DNA from: Callorhinus ursinus
Taxonomy: Eukaryota; Chordata; Mammalia; Carnivora; Otariidae
Direction of reading: 5' to 3'
Length of the DNA stretch: 64,000 nucleotides
NCBI RefSeq assembly: GCF_003265705.1
Contig: NW_020312817.1
Span: 51,869,504 to 51,933,503, forward strand
How positions within the stretch are numbered: the stretch's first letter is position 1; every line of letters starts with the position of its first letter. Shown piece after piece: positions 1-13,400 of this stretch. The position numbers and the translations under genes are program-made. Under the pieces are notes generated by a model. That model had not been told where the DNA came from. It ran no database searches and saw only the letters and a list, made by a program, of their open reading frames with translations.

Positions 1-425
1 GTCTGAACCCACAAGGATGAAGATCCACCCACAATACTAGAGAAACTTCCCCCAAAAAACACCCCTGCCTCGTGGGCCTGGTGGGAGAGAGTCAGCTCTC
101 CTTTACTTCAGAAACTCCTTATATAGGAGTCAATAGGCAAGGACCTTGGCCCTGACCTAGTTAGCTAACACCTGGCTGCCACAACAAACAGAAAACAAGC
201 CCTTCAGTCCCATGGAAAAGAACTCTGATCCTGCTTTCCTTCTTACTTCTCCTACCCTGCTGATTCCTAACTGAGCAAGGTAAAGACAGAGCAATCTCAG
301 ACTGTTTTCTTCTTCCTTTTATAAAAGCTCGAGATTAGAAGTGGTCCCCTGCACTAAATGGACAGAGCCCTCTGAGCTCTCAGTACTTGACAAGCAAGGA
401 CTTCCCTCTGTAAGGACAGATAGAA
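1..425. other. Unrecognised intronic sequence
   Basis: No exon, clear transposon or RNA gene seen. It contains a TTATATAGG box-like string near 119-126 without other promoter signs. Confidence 0.5.
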
Positions 426-675
426 AGAAGAGAATAAGGTCGGGCGCCTGGGTGGCTCAGTCGGTTAAGTGGCTGCCTTCGACTCAGGTCATGATCCCAG
501 TGTCCTGGGATCGAGTCCCACGTCGGGCTCCCTGCTCAGCAGAGAGCCTGCTTCTCCCTCTCCCTCTGCCTGCTGCTCACCCTGCTTGTGCTCTCTCTCT
601 CTCACTATCTCTCTCTCTCTCTGTGTCAAATAATTTTAAATAAAATCTTTAAAAAAAAAAGAAGAGAATAAGGTC
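426..675 (+). mobile_element. CAN-SINE with perfect 16-bp target-site duplication
   Basis: The body at 442-659 opens 'gggcgcctgggtggctcagt', has 'aggtcatgatcccagtgtcc', a CT-rich middle, AAATAAAATC and an A-run. The direct repeat AGAAGAGAATAAGGTC flanks it exactly at 426-441 and 660-675. The perfect repeat suggests a relatively recent insertion. Confidence 0.96.
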
Positions 676-1522
676 TAAAAGAAGGGGAGCAATATGAGGA
701 CTAAGACAAGTGTTATGTTAAAGAACTGAGTAAAAGACAGAAGAAAAATGACTACTTTATGTTCATAGAAGTCTTAAGAGGATACAAGAAGTTAGAGTAT
801 GCAGTCCTGAAGGACATATAACCTGCATGAAGACAAATATGACTGTCAAATGCAAAACTATAATAAAGACATCAATTTCTAGCAAAATGACAAACAAGAG
901 GGCCAGAGAAAGTCTCCAAGAACACCTAAATTAACAGACAAGATGTCTTTAAAATCCTTTTTAAACGCATGCTTGAGCTGATGGGAATGTAAAGAAAATC
1001 CTTGGGGGCAAATGAGAAAGCAAAAATCCGGAGAAATAAGGAGCCAAAATGCAAACTAACTGTGAGGCCCAAAAAGCCCAAGTCGGACATTTAATTTCAG
1101 TGAATCTGGGTTTGTAGCATTTCCAGGCATCTGGTCAAGTAAACACATATCCTCTATGAAAGAATGTAACTTTCATCCGGGCCTCAAAGAACTCTCAGAT
1201 AAATTTCCAAGGAACATGAGTTCACAATCAAAAATAGTATAAGACATAAGGAACAAGGCACCATGAGCAAGAGTCAGCTAGAAATACCAACTACATATCA
1301 GACCTGTTAAGACAACAGGAAACAGAATTGTCAGAAATAGGCCTTTTTAAAAAAACTGTTTAAAAATATAAAAGACATTAAAAATTATGGCAAAGGAGCA
1401 AGAGACTTTCAAAAATAAATAAGCTGATTGCAGGGGGTGGGGAGGGAAGAACTTTTCAAGATAAAAATATAATACTTAAGACAAAATTTAATAGATGGGG
1501 TCAAATAGCCTTTAGAAACAAG

Positions 1523-1556
1523 GAAAGAAAGAAAGAAAGAAAAAAAGAAACAAGGA
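1523..1556. repeat. (GAAA)n low-complexity run
   Basis: About 30 bp of GAAA units within L1-derived sequence. Confidence 0.8.
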
Positions 1557-3257
1557 AAGACTTAATGAACTAGGAGATCTATCTTCAGAAATTAGCCAGA
1601 GTTGCAACACAAAGAAACAATAATAACAATAATATGAAAGAAAGTTGAACTAACATGGAGAAGAGAGAATGTCCATCATAGATCTAATCAGAGTTCCAGA
1701 AGGAAATGATAGAGAGAATGGGGAATATGTAATGTTTAAAGAGATAGTGGTTGAGAACTACCCAGAACTAATTAAAAGAAGAAAAAAAAAAAAAAAAAAC
1801 AGTTCTCAGATTTAGGAAGACAACAGCACAATGGAAGCCAGAAGATAGTAAAATAGTCCCTTCAAAGTGCTGATAGAAAATAAGTGTCAGTAAAACTAGT
1901 ATTTCCAAAATAAGGGTGAAATAAAAATATTTTCAAGAAATAATTAAAAAGTGAGAAAGTTTACAATGAATTGATTCTAATCATAGGAATTTCTACAAGC
2001 TCTATTTCAGGAAGAAAGAAGATAACCCAGGAGAAAGAAGACTGGCATAAAAAACAAAATAGCAAATGCTGGCACAGCTAATGGAAAATGGATTACTTTA
2101 AAAAATGATACTGCTTTTTAAATGTCACTTATTTATAAAGGTATAACTAAAATATTGAACAGAAGTTTGTAAATTGGTATGTGATTGGAATTAAAGTATT
2201 CTAATTTCCTTCTGGAACTTATTCTGGAGGAGGCTATAAATATTAATTAGACTTAGACTTTGCTAAGTTGAATATGCATGATAAAGTTTCTATACTAATC
2301 ACTGAAGGAATAGAAACAATGTATAGTTTTGAAACTGAAAAGGGAAGAAGGAATGAGGAGGTAATCTTTCAATCCGAAAAAAAAAAAAAAGCAGAAAAAA
2401 GGGCAGGATGAATAAAGACAAAAAATATGATGGAAGAAATAAATCCAAATATATCAGTAACCACAGTTAATAACTGGACTCTTCAACCCTCTAGTTAAGA
2501 AAATAATATTGCCAGAACACATAAAAGAAAAAACAGAATCCATCTATTTGCTGTTCACCAAAGAAACACCTAAAACAAAGTCACAAAAAAGTTGAAAGTA
2601 AAACAATAGAAAAAGGTATACTAGGAAAATACTGGCCAAAAGAAGCTGGTGTAGCTATATTAACATGAGACAAGACAGACAAAACAGTCTCATTAGATAT
2701 TTTAAATTTAAAAGTAGATATTTTAAAAGGCAAAGGGGCAGAGGTTCACTACATATCATTAAAGGATTCAATTTTCTAGGAAGATATGAGAATTCTTAAA
2801 GTGTTCATGGCTAATAACACAGCATCAAATATGTAAAGGAAAAGTATCATAAGGAGAAAAATGACAAATATCAAATCAAAGCAGGATGTTCTAATATACC
2901 CTCTCAGAAATTAATGAATGACACATACAAAAATCAGAATAAAAATAGATTTAAATAACACAATTAACAAGTCTGATCTAAATGGATATGTTATATGTAA
3001 AACCCATTTGGAGACTAGACATTCTTTCCAAGCAAACACAGGACAGTTGCAAAAATTCATCATGTAATAGGTCATAAAGCAAGTGTCAAGAACCATGACA
3101 TATAGACCACATTCTCTGAACCGTAGCACAGTTAAGCTGAAACTAGTAGCAAAAAGATAACTTAAAACCTAAGCTAGGAACTTCTAAAACCTATTTTTAA
3201 GCAATTCAGGTATAAAAAAGAAATATAGCAAAAATCAGTAAGTACTTAGAACTGGAA

Positions 3258-3288
3258 AATAACAACAACAACAACAACAACAACAAAA
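3258..3288. repeat. (AAC)n microsatellite
   Basis: About ten AAC units inside the old L1. Confidence 0.93.
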
Positions 3289-5727
3289 ACAGTCATCAAA
3301 ACCTGTGGGATGCATAAAGCAGTACTTAGAGGGAATTTTATAGCATTAAATGCTTATATGAGAAAAGAAGAAAGTTTGAAAATTAATGAACTAAGCATAG
3401 CCCTTAAGAGGTTAAAAATATAATAATCCTCCCCAAAAACAGAAGGAAGGAAATGATAAAGAAATTAATAAACCAGAAAACAAGGAAACAATAAAATATC
3501 AACAGAGCTAAAAACTGGCTCTTTGAAAAGACAAAAAAAATCTGACAAATTCTGGCAAAAATAATAAAATATAACATTAGGAATTAAAAGGAACATAAAT
3601 GAAAGAAGAAAAAATTGAAAAAGTAAGAGGTTATTGTGAGAAATGCCACATCCATAATTTTTAGGAATAAATGGATAAATTCCTATAAAATATAAATCAC
3701 CAAAAGTGACTCACATAGAAAAAGAAAACCTCAAAGGTCCTATAGACAGTTTTTCAAATTGTATTAGCAGTTTAAAATATCCCCAAGAAAAATACTAAGT
3801 CTAGACGGTTTTAGAAATGAATCTACCAAACATTCAGGCAAGAGATAATGTAAATCTTTTTTCATTCATTCAGAGATTAGAAAGAGTATGTATGCCCCAA
3901 GTCATTTTATAAGATTAGTATTATCTAAATACCAAAACCTGAAGAAAACAGTATCAGAAAAAGAAACTTCAAGCAATCACCACTCACAGTAATTGATGCA
4001 AAAAAAAAATTCCTAAACTAAATATTTGCAAACTGAATCTAGCAATGCAGAAAGAAAATAATAATAATAATATATCATGACCAGGATAGAGTGTTTCAGA
4101 AATGCAAAGTTGCTTTAGCATTTAAAAAAAAAAATCTCTTAATGTAATTCACCACTTTAACAGATTAAACAAATTATATGATCACCTCAACAGATACATT
4201 AAAAACATTCAATAAAATTCCATATCATTCATGATAAAAACTCTTTGCTAACTAGTAATCATTTGCCTGATGCACCAGTGGTGTAACATAAAAATATTCA
4301 CTTTTAAATTAGAGCAGATAAGAATACTCTTATCAGTTACATAGAACATTAAACTGAAGGTCTTAGGCGATGCAATAAGATAGGAAAAGGAAATAATAAA
4401 AAAGAAAAAGAAATTAGCAGTACACAGAAGAATCAAAACTGTGATTAATCACAAATTATATGATAGACTACACAGAAAAAAACAGAAAAATCATCAAATC
4501 AGTGGAATTAATAAGGGTTTAGCAAAGCTTCTGAATATAATATCAGTATATGAGAATAAATTCCATTTACATACAAGCAAAAAATAATTAGAAAATGTAC
4601 CTTTAAAAATCCAAGTAAAAATAACAATGAAGTACAAAATAGCTAGAACTAAATCTAATAAAAGTTGTACCAGACTTTTTTGGAGAAAATTATGTGTCTA
4701 TTGAAAAACATTAAAGAATAGCTAAATAAATGGAGATATTTATCATGTCCGTGTTTAAAAGGCAATATTATAAAAATGTTCTCCCCAAATTGATCCAGCA
4801 ATTCACTCAATCACAAATCACAACAGTTTTTCTAAAGAAGTTGACAAGCTAATTCTAAAATTGAGATGGAAAAGCAAAAGACAAGAATAGCAATGACACT
4901 TCTAAAGATGAACAAGGTAGGATATTTCCTTTATCAGATATGAAGGTTTATTATAAAGCTATAGTAAATTAGACAGTACAGTATTAGTACAGGAAAGACC
5001 AATGGAACAGAATAGAGAGCCACAAACCAACCCACACGTATAGATCAAGAAAGGATAGGTCATTCTATGATGATAAGAATTCACTGGCTATCTACATGGG
5101 AAAAAATAAAAAGAAATCTAATCTCTATCTCACATTTTGCACACAACACAAATCCATTCCAGATGGAATAAGGACTTAAGTATGAAAAAAGCAAGATTTT
5201 AGAATTTTAGAATTTTGAGGAAAAAATGTAGATTAATATCCCGTTTAAAAATTTTTTTAAACAATGCAAAGATGGGGGGCAGAGAAAGAGAGATATGAAG
5301 TGAGAGCCTAAGAGATCCAAAATATATATAACAGGAATTTCAGAGGAAGAGGGCTTAAAAATGACTAGAAATTAAGGAAACTAACCTAATAACAGAATTT
5401 TCGAAGAGCTGATTCCTTGGATGAAAAACAACCATAAAAGTAAAAATGATAACATAAATCACAAAATTAGGAATGAGGATAAAAACAGAACAGATACAGA
5501 AATGTTTTCTTTTATTGTAGTGATATATACAAATTCATACTAATGTAATAAGCAATATCTGGGAATATCTAAGCTACCAAATCGACAGAAGTAGAGAGTG
5601 AACAAAAAATTCCCTTCCAAAATAGATCCTGGGCCCACTTTTCACCAAAAAAAAGACAAGGTAGATGTATCTTATACAATTATACAAGCTATGCCTTCCT
5701 GAAAATCTAAAATTCAAAATTCACATA

Positions 5728-5954
5728 ACATAGCACCATTTTCTTTTGTTTTTAAGATTATTTATTTGAGAGAGAGAGAGGGCGTGCGTGCGCATGAGTG
5801 GGGAGAGGGAGAGAGAATTTCAAGCAGACTCCTGCTGAGCATGGAGCCTGATGGAGGGCTTGATCTCATGACCCTGAGATCATGACCTGAGTCTAAATCG
5901 AGAGTCTGACGCTTAACAGACCAACCCACCCAGGCACCCCACATAGCATCATTT
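5728..5954 (-). mobile_element. CAN-SINE, reverse orientation
   Basis: The body at about 5743-5940 reads from a T-rich tail through GAGAGA repeats to the reversed head 'acccacccaggcacccc'. Near-identical flanks ACATAGCACCATTT (5728-5741) and ACATAGCATCATTT (5941-5954) are the target duplication with one mismatch. It sits within the second old L1. Confidence 0.9.
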
Positions 5955-6689
5955 AAAAAAAAAAATGGTAAGTATCCTATTTATCAGCTAAACCATAAAT
6001 ACAATTCACTTGGCCACCACCTTTTAAGTTACATGATTGTTAATCATTTTTCAAATTTAGGTTGATTCATATTACTATACATTTTATACATAAAGCAAGA
6101 TTATTAATTTTTTTCTATTAACTGTTTATTTAGTGCAATTTCCAATGTGTGTAATTCAGATTCAGAGTGGCTTTAGTGTATTTTCAAACCTCTAAGAAAC
6201 AGTAATTCTCATGCGGTAGAGACTGTTCAAGAGCACAGCAAAAGAGAGAATACCTCAAAAAAATATTTTATGAAACTATTATAATTCTGATATCAAAACC
6301 TAACAGAGACAACTTAAAAGTGATACTTATTAATAGAGATACAAAAATCCTAGGTAAGTAAGAGCAACTCCAACTCATGATCTAGATTAGAAGTTCTCAC
6401 AAATTTGCCCTTCACCAGAATCAACAAATACTATTCATTTTCTCCGCTAACAATCTAAGGCACGGAGTCAGCTAAAAGCTGGTATACCACTAGAGCTCCC
6501 ATAGAGGACCTGCAAGCTTACAAGAGTCACTGTGTTGGTTTCCAAACCTGTTTATGCCAGTTGTACTAACATGGTAATTAGATCAATAAGTCAATATCAC
6601 AAAAATATATACAAACTGAATTTAAAAAGAAAGGACATCTTATCTAGAAAATGGATTTAATGATTTTTTTAACCGATGAAAATTAAGAA

Positions 6690-6870
6690 TGAGATTTTTA
6701 AGTTTTTATTCAAATTCCAGTTAGTGAACATACAGCATAATATTAGTTTCAGGTGAATCACAATACAGTCATTCAACAGGTGAATTCAAATAGATGATGG
6801 GGATTAAGGAGTGCACTTGTTTGATGAGCACCAAGTGTTGTATGGAAATGTTGAATCATGAGTGAGATTT
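6690..6870 (-). mobile_element. Short LINE-1 3' end with internal inversion
   Basis: 6700-6780 is the reverse complement of a carnivore L1 3' terminus ('attcaaattccagttagtga', 'taatattagtttcaggtgaa'). 6785-6865 carries the adjoining upstream L1 part in the opposite direction ('tgatggggattaaggagtgc', 'gatgagcaccaagtgttgta'). Confidence 0.75.
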
Positions 6871-8888
6871 TTTTAAAGGAAGGGTATGGGAGGGAGGAAT
6901 CGTAAATTTTTAAAAGGACTCCACAGTCTGATTTTTCTGCAGGTATCATTAAGATCTCATCAAACTTTATAAACCTAAAGGAAAAATCATAGATAATACA
7001 TTTTGGATGTGGCTTATACCAGAAGGATGACATGACACTCTAATAGCAGATCCAAATTTAAAGAGGCCTTGGCAACATCAAATAATTGGCATAGGAAGAT
7101 ACATAGACAGGGTTAGAAATAAAATGTTTACGGTGTGTATGCATGGCTTTTAATCAGTCCCCATTCAATCAACGTTTTCAATTAGCCAACCAACTACCTG
7201 TGTTGATTGCATTGGATAAGAGGACTTCAATTATAGTAAATTATAATACCATGACCAATTGACCAATTTGGGTTTACCCCAGGAATGCAAGACAATTGTA
7301 CATTGTATAAATAAAACAACAGAAAACAAAATAATCATCTTGAGAAATGCCAAATGGCAGTGGATAAAATTAAATTCCTATACCTTATTTTTAAGCTATT
7401 AATAAACTAATAATAAAAGACACAACCTTGACAAAATCAAGAACATCTATCTGAAACTACCAATAATTATCACAATTAATGGGTAAATGGTAGAAGCTTT
7501 TCATTAGAATCAGTAACTAAACATGTATGCTCACTAGCAGGTCAATTATCAAATGTTATTCTGGAAAAAGGAATAAGGTATAATTATTAGAAAGATAATG
7601 ACATATATTACTGTTTGAAGAAAACCATCTTACTTACCTGGAAAACCCAACAGAATCAATGAACAACTCTCAGAACTAATAAAGGAGCTTACTAAAGAGT
7701 CTGGTTCAAAGTAAATATACAAAATATTGTTTCCCTATATTCTAACAATAAGCAATTAGACCAAATCACTAAAAAAAAAAAAAAAAAAGATATTCCATGT
7801 AGATAGCAGCAAAGGCTATAAAATGCCTAGGACTAAACATTAAATGGGCTGGACCTATTTAAGGTAAACAAAAATAACTCCTCTAAGAAAGAAAATAAAA
7901 GACACTAGTGGAAATTAGTATCATTAATGTCCAATGATAGGGGAGTAGTTAAAACTTTATGGATGTTCATATAATGGAATGACATGCAACCACATTTTTA
8001 AAGAATATAAAGATATGGAAAAACATCCACAAAATACATTTAAATAAAGGAAAATATAAAGGAAAATACAGATTATAAAAAAGTACAATATGATTCCAAT
8101 TTTGTTTTTAAACAAAAGGATGCACACATGCATAAAATATATCTAAAAATGTAAAGCACATCAAAATCTTAACAGTGCTTATCTCCAACTGGTAGGAATA
8201 CAGGTGGTTTTCACCTTCTGCTTTACCCTGTGTTGTGTTTTCTATATTTTCTACAACGGATAAATCAGAAAAAATTAAAACTATACATTGCCTCTTCCTA
8301 GAAATCCATAAGATGCCAATACAGCAATGCCTCTCCGGCACCATTAACAGAATTTAACTGTTGGCAGGTCCTATCTCTTAGGGCTCCCCCAGCAGCTCAA
8401 GGGCTCTCAATGTGGGACTTCACGAGGACATGGTGAAGGCTAAACACCAAGTCATCTTCCCTGAGGGACCCACTAAAAGATAACACCAAGAAAATCAGCC
8501 CAGTTGCAGACTATGGGCCCTGGCAAACCTCCCAGAATCTGCTCAAGACTACCAAGGTTCCTCAGTCAACACACTTTTCATGCCTCTGGGAGGGACAGAG
8601 AAAATCAACCTGCCATTGCCCACAGAAGTTCTTGGGTCCCACGACCCAGCGGTCCAGGTCTAATCTAGAGACTTCCCTGTTTCCACTGGCCCATGCAACC
8701 CCAACCAACCCTCTGGTCCTCATGCCAGTAAACAGGATTAAGGTAAATCCCAGGATTAGGTAAAACCCGCAAGATACACTAAGAGATGACTCAGTGCTGT
8801 CTGTTTCTGAGAATCTTCCCCTAGCTGGCTCCCCACCCCTCCTCCAAGACACAGGACAGGTCACTGTTTTCTGCTGGATCTCAGGAAA

Positions 8889-9227
8889 TACAGTTGATCC
8901 CAAACAACATGGGTTCAAGCAGCATGCGTCCACCAAGACACAGATTTTTCCAATAAATACAATACAGTGTTGTAAATGTATTTTCTCTTCCTGATCATTT
9001 TCCTAACAGCATTTTCCTTTCTCTAGCTGACTTTATTGTAAGAATACAGTATGTAATACACAAAACATACAAAATACGTGTTTATTGACTATTTATGTTA
9101 TCAGTAAGGCTTCCTGTCAACAGTAGGCTATTAGTAGTCAAGGTTTTAAGGAGTCAAAAGTTATCTGTGAATTTACTATCGTGCAGGGGCTGGTGCCCCT
9201 AACCCCCATGTTCTAGGGTCAAATGTA
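8889..9227 (+). mobile_element. Non-autonomous Tigger (Tc1/mariner) element with TIRs
   Basis: The body at 8891-9225 starts 'cagttgatcccaaacaacat' and ends 'cccatgttctagggtcaaatg', which form matching terminal inverted repeats of about 25 bp. TA dinucleotides flank both ends (8889-8890 and 9226-9227). It is about 335 bp with no coding capacity. Confidence 0.85.
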
Positions 9228-9514
9228 CTTCCTTTCTTCCCCTCCCACTCCCCTTCCTCCGTTCTCTTCCTTAACTCCCTACCCCCACCCCCAGCCCCCC
9301 AGGGAAATCAAAGAGCCCACAAATAGGTAAACAATACATACATGAAGACTGGATGGAGAAGATGCCATGTTAGTGGGGGCAGAGCCCAACAGACCGTCTG
9401 CAAGCTACAAATTAAACACGCTGGTTAGCAACAGAATTAGAGAAACCACTTCAGGGAAGACTGGACAGCCCCGAGGAGGGAGAGCTCCAGCCAGGGAGGC
9501 TGTAGAAGCTGTGG

Positions 9515-9680
9515 GAGGAGCATGTGTTTTGGAGTTAGATAAGACTGGTCTAAATCCTGGCCCCACTACTCTATCAGCTAGCTGTGTCACCTTGGTCAAG
9601 CCCCCTGACCTCTCAGAGTCAGCATCCCCATCCAGAGAACAGGTACAAAGCCCGGTTTCCAGGGCAGCAGTGAGTATGGA
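9515..9680 (+). repeat. MIR SINE
   Basis: Contains 'ctagctgtgtcaccttggtc', 'aagccccctgacctctcaga' and 'cagcatccccatccagagaa', in MIR order. Confidence 0.8.
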
Positions 9681-10189
9681 GGAGATGAAGGCCGCGCACA
9701 GCTATAGCACAGCTGAGGCACATGGAACAGGCTCGGCCAACACTCCCTCTTGCCCACTTTCGCACTGCCCTTGGCACCACTCGCTCAATGCCATGCTCAC
9801 ACGCCCTCCCTACTCAGACCTCCCCATCTCAGATGTACTCCAAGCTCCCCATCATCCCTGGTGGTTTCTTCTAACAGCTGGGCCACACCAACCCCTGCTT
9901 GGGCACGGTTCCTAAGTCTGGTTTCTGAGCCTTTTCTCCTCAAAGGCAAGAACCAGGGCATCCTACGGCTTCCCCCCGAGTCTGTAAAAGGGGGGACTGT
10001 GAGAGTATGAGAGCCCAACACGCCTTTGCTGTCCTAGACAAAACTTCCGGCATCCTTTTCTGGCATCAGATCCTTGCCTGCCATCTTCTGGTCCTGTGAC
10101 TCAGTACTTTATAGGGTGAATCCCTGGGCTGCACGGTCCAGAGAGCCTCAGGAGTCAGGACTGGAGACAGGTGACTTTTTCAGAGACCA

Positions 10190-10400
10190 CTATAATGGTC
10201 CCAGAGAAGGTAACAGTGCTCTGGGTGGATGAGTACCCGTCTAGGCAGACAAAGCCAGGAAATGCATTCCAGGCAGAGGAGATAACAAGTGCAAAGGAGT
10301 AGAGGAATAAAATGTGGCACAGCCGAGAAAGCAAATGGCTCAGCTCGGGAAGGCAGGCATTGGGCAGCAGGTAAAGAAGACTGGAGGGCTGAGGACACTT
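10190..10400 (-). repeat. L2 LINE fragment
   Basis: Reverse L2 wording: 'gaaatgcattccaggcagag', then 'gataacaagtgcaaaggagt'. Confidence 0.6.
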
Positions 10401-13400
10401 GCCAGGACACAGGCCCCCAGGGTTAGACCCCGTCTGCCTTTGAACCCTGAGTAGGGGGGCTCTGGAAGACTCCACAGGTGGCTGTCCTCTCCTTGACAGG
10501 AAGAACCTGGGAGACACACTTACCTGGGGGTCAGAAAGGGCTCAGGAAGGGCAGGAGGCAGTCTGCTGGGACCCGGAGGGGAGCCTTGGAACCCACAGAC
10601 CCAGCCCTGCCCTGTGAAGGGGGAGTCACTGAGGAGATCCTAACCACCCCCAGGCCAGCCTTACGGCTGCTCAGAGCCAAAAGCACGGGCAACGGCCAGT
10701 GGGCAGCAGGCCAGGCCACTGGATGGTGCCGGGGGGCCGGCCACATGTGTTGGTGGATGTGGTGTGACCCCTAGCAGAGACTGGATGAACTCCACACAAC
10801 CCCACCCCCGGCCACCTCTGCCCCTCCCGCTCTCATCCTGAACCTCACAGAAGCCTTCTTGTTATTTTTAATACAGTTTGTTTTTAGAAAGGTGAGAGGG
10901 AAACCGGCAGTTCACCAGAGCAAAAGGGAGAAAAAATAAAGCTAAACACAGTGCTCCAAAGATCTGGTCCGGCTTCTGAAATTACACGTTCCCCTTTGGG
11001 ACTCGGGCATAATTTGCTGCTCCAGTTCTGGGAGCACGTTGCCACCTTCACGGCGTCCCAGAGACTAGAAGTGGGGCAGCGGGCTCCAAATGAGCCCCAG
11101 CCGGGGAGCCGGGGGGCGGCCGGCCTCAGCACCCCCCCCCCACAGTGTGGGGAATGGGCTTCACGCCTCCTGATGTCCTCTCCCTGCCAGCCTGCATTTC
11201 CCCAGTACCTGCCCTCCTCACGCGCATGCACACACACACACACACACGCAGTCCCACTGCCAAGCCCATGCTCCCACTCCTTCACCCACCACGAAAGCCC
11301 TCCTCTTCCCTCTGCTGTTCTGACCCCACTGGCCTTTGAGGCCAGCCACCCCCCAAGAAGCCTTCCTGATCACTTAGCCCATTCTGACCCACACAGGCCA
11401 AGAGAGTCCCTGATCTTTGTCCCTGGCTGGTAAAGCATCTCCTGTAAGATCAGCAACACACCTCTCATCTCTCCCAACCAGGGTGAAAATTTCAAGGTGT
11501 TCTCCTCTTTATCTCTCTTCACCATGCATATGGTCCCCACCCTCAGACATTCTCCTTCTCTGGAGACTTACAGGAGAGCCCCCCTACCCAGGGTGGGCTC
11601 GCAGAATGATAGGCAAGAGTCACTCGTGACCAGGTGACTCCAGGGGCATCTCAGTGCCTGCACAGTGGGAGATGGGCAGGGTGGGCAGGGGCACCGCCTC
11701 TACCCTGAGCTTCCGGACCCTCAGTAGGAGATGGGGGGGAGTAAGCTCTGCGTGTGTCCTGCACACTCTTTCTCTCCACCGCTTCATAATCAGAACATGA
11801 AGAACCAGCTCAATGAAGATGCAGATTAGTAAACAGAGACCCCAACTTTATTTTAAAGAGAGAAATGGAGTCTGACTAGGGGTCAGAAAGAGAAGCCCAG
11901 GAGGGGGGTGGAGGAAAAGACAGAGAAGGGTATGTTGGTAGCAGCTCATTCCGATTGTGTCCTTGGTTGGAGGTGATGCCTATTTGTCATAATTATCCTA
12001 CATCTTCCAAATTTTATATAATTAACATGTATTTATAGCCAGAGAAAAATTAATATATCCTTTTTTAGAGCAGAGCATTAAATGGAATGAAATAAGCTCT
12101 GTGCCCCCTCTTTGAGGATATACCCAGGCCTGCCCTCAGAATGTTAAAAGTCAAGGCCATGATTCCTACACCACCACCTACTGAGTCTAGACACACCCTT
12201 GGGAGCTTGCCCACACACCTGCCCCCCAGCTCCCCCACCTCTCACACACACTCTGTACACGCATACACGCCACCCCACCCCCAGGCTACGGGTCTAAAAT
12301 CTACACAAAGGAGAGCCGCACAGACCAAGAATAAACTGTGGAGTTAATTCATGTCAGCCTATCTCCTCCAGGCCCTGATCACCAGAAAAGAGTTCAAGAG
12401 GCCAGGCAGCCACTCCCATGGGGTCTCCTCACCCCAACATGGCTGCCTACCTAGAAGCCCAACAAGGCTGAGTGGACAGATCTGCTTATACATGCATTTT
12501 GGACCATCTCTAGAATTAGCTGCTCCTGAGAGAAACCAAACATTTCTAGAAACCTGAAAAACTCTCTGCCGTGTCAGCCCAATGACAACATTGGCAAAGA
12601 GTCTGAGATGACATTTCTAATGTGTGGCAGACTCCTCCCAGGAACTGAGCCAGTGATGGTAGGAAGTTCATCAGCAGAGAGGAAGTACCACTGAGGAAGG
12701 AGACCGGAGGGACTAAGACCAAAGCCAGATCTGGCAAGAGCATGTTTGAGGCTAGGGAGGAGTCCTCAGCTGGGTCTGCAGCCAGGACCTAGTGAGCTCA
12801 GCAGGGGGGACCACATCACCATGAGCATGAAACAGCCTGCTGAGAAACACCGGGTGGACAAACAGGAGGCAGGCAAAATCCAGATTCTGCCAGACTTCCC
12901 GTCCCTCCAGTCTCCAGAGGGCAGGGACTTCTACTTTAGCTGGGGGAGGGGAGAAGGGCTATGAGCCCAGCCAGAATTATCTGGCAAACCATTTGGAACT
13001 GCTGCCCATTGCCTCTGGGATCTGCCTCAGAATGCCTGGTCCTCCCAAGTGCTAAGTGGTGTGCAGGAGAGACAGAGGGAGCAAAAGATTTCCTGACCAA
13101 CCAAATATGATTGCTGGATCTCAGAGGAAAACACAATACAAAATTGGTTTTCCCCAAGCTCCCCATCAGACACCATCAGGCCAGGGCTTCCCGGAGACCA
13201 GCCCTGGGCTCCCTGCTGGCCTCGGGGTTCCTTGGGAGAAGGGCTCCGTCTCCTCAATCAGACAGGGAGCTCCATGAGGGCAGGGTCCAAGCCTCCTCCA
13301 TCAGAGCAGGCAGATCTCACTTCCTCCTTCTCCTGGTCCACCTCCGAGGCCCTGTGAGCCCAGGCCCTCCACATGTGGCCACACCACCAGGAGCCCAGAT

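Larger units (their letters stand above)
690..5250 (+). mobile_element. Old LINE-1, first copy, decayed
   Basis: In sense order it shows L1-like segments: about 1560-1900 (5' region wording), 2500-2700 ('gctgttcaccaaagaaacac'), 3320-3420 ('agcagtacttagagggaatt'), 4010-4210 ('tttgcaaactgaatctagca') and 4970-5200 ('accaatggaacagaatagag'). Stops and indels fill every frame. Confidence 0.7.
5370..8300 (+). mobile_element. Old LINE-1, second copy, ORF2 to 3' end, interrupted
   Basis: Successive ORF2-like pieces lie in the sense direction: about 5370-5690; about 6230-6370 ('ctgatatcaaaacctaacag'); about 7250-7860 ('taccccaggaatgcaagaca', 'ctaacaataagcaattagac'); and a 3'-UTR-like part to about 8300. 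A CAN-SINE and a small inverted L1 break it. All frames are full of stops. Confidence 0.65.

Noticed and set aside
119..126. TATA-like string
   Set aside because: No CpG island, start site or exon nearby.
442..500. tRNA-like heads of the CAN-SINEs
   Set aside because: They are SINE promoter relics with B-box-like strings, not functional tRNA genes.
341..643. 100-residue open frame on the plus strand
   Set aside because: It runs through the CAN-SINE; the Leu/Ser run is the SINE's CT-rich part.
10524..10611. Strong GTAAGT donor on the minus strand at 10523
   Set aside because: All frames that could join exon 40 meet a stop before the donor.
13321..13351. Segment ending GAG AAG GAG GAA|GTGAGA on the minus strand
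   Set aside because: The only good acceptor gives 31 nt, which breaks the frame.
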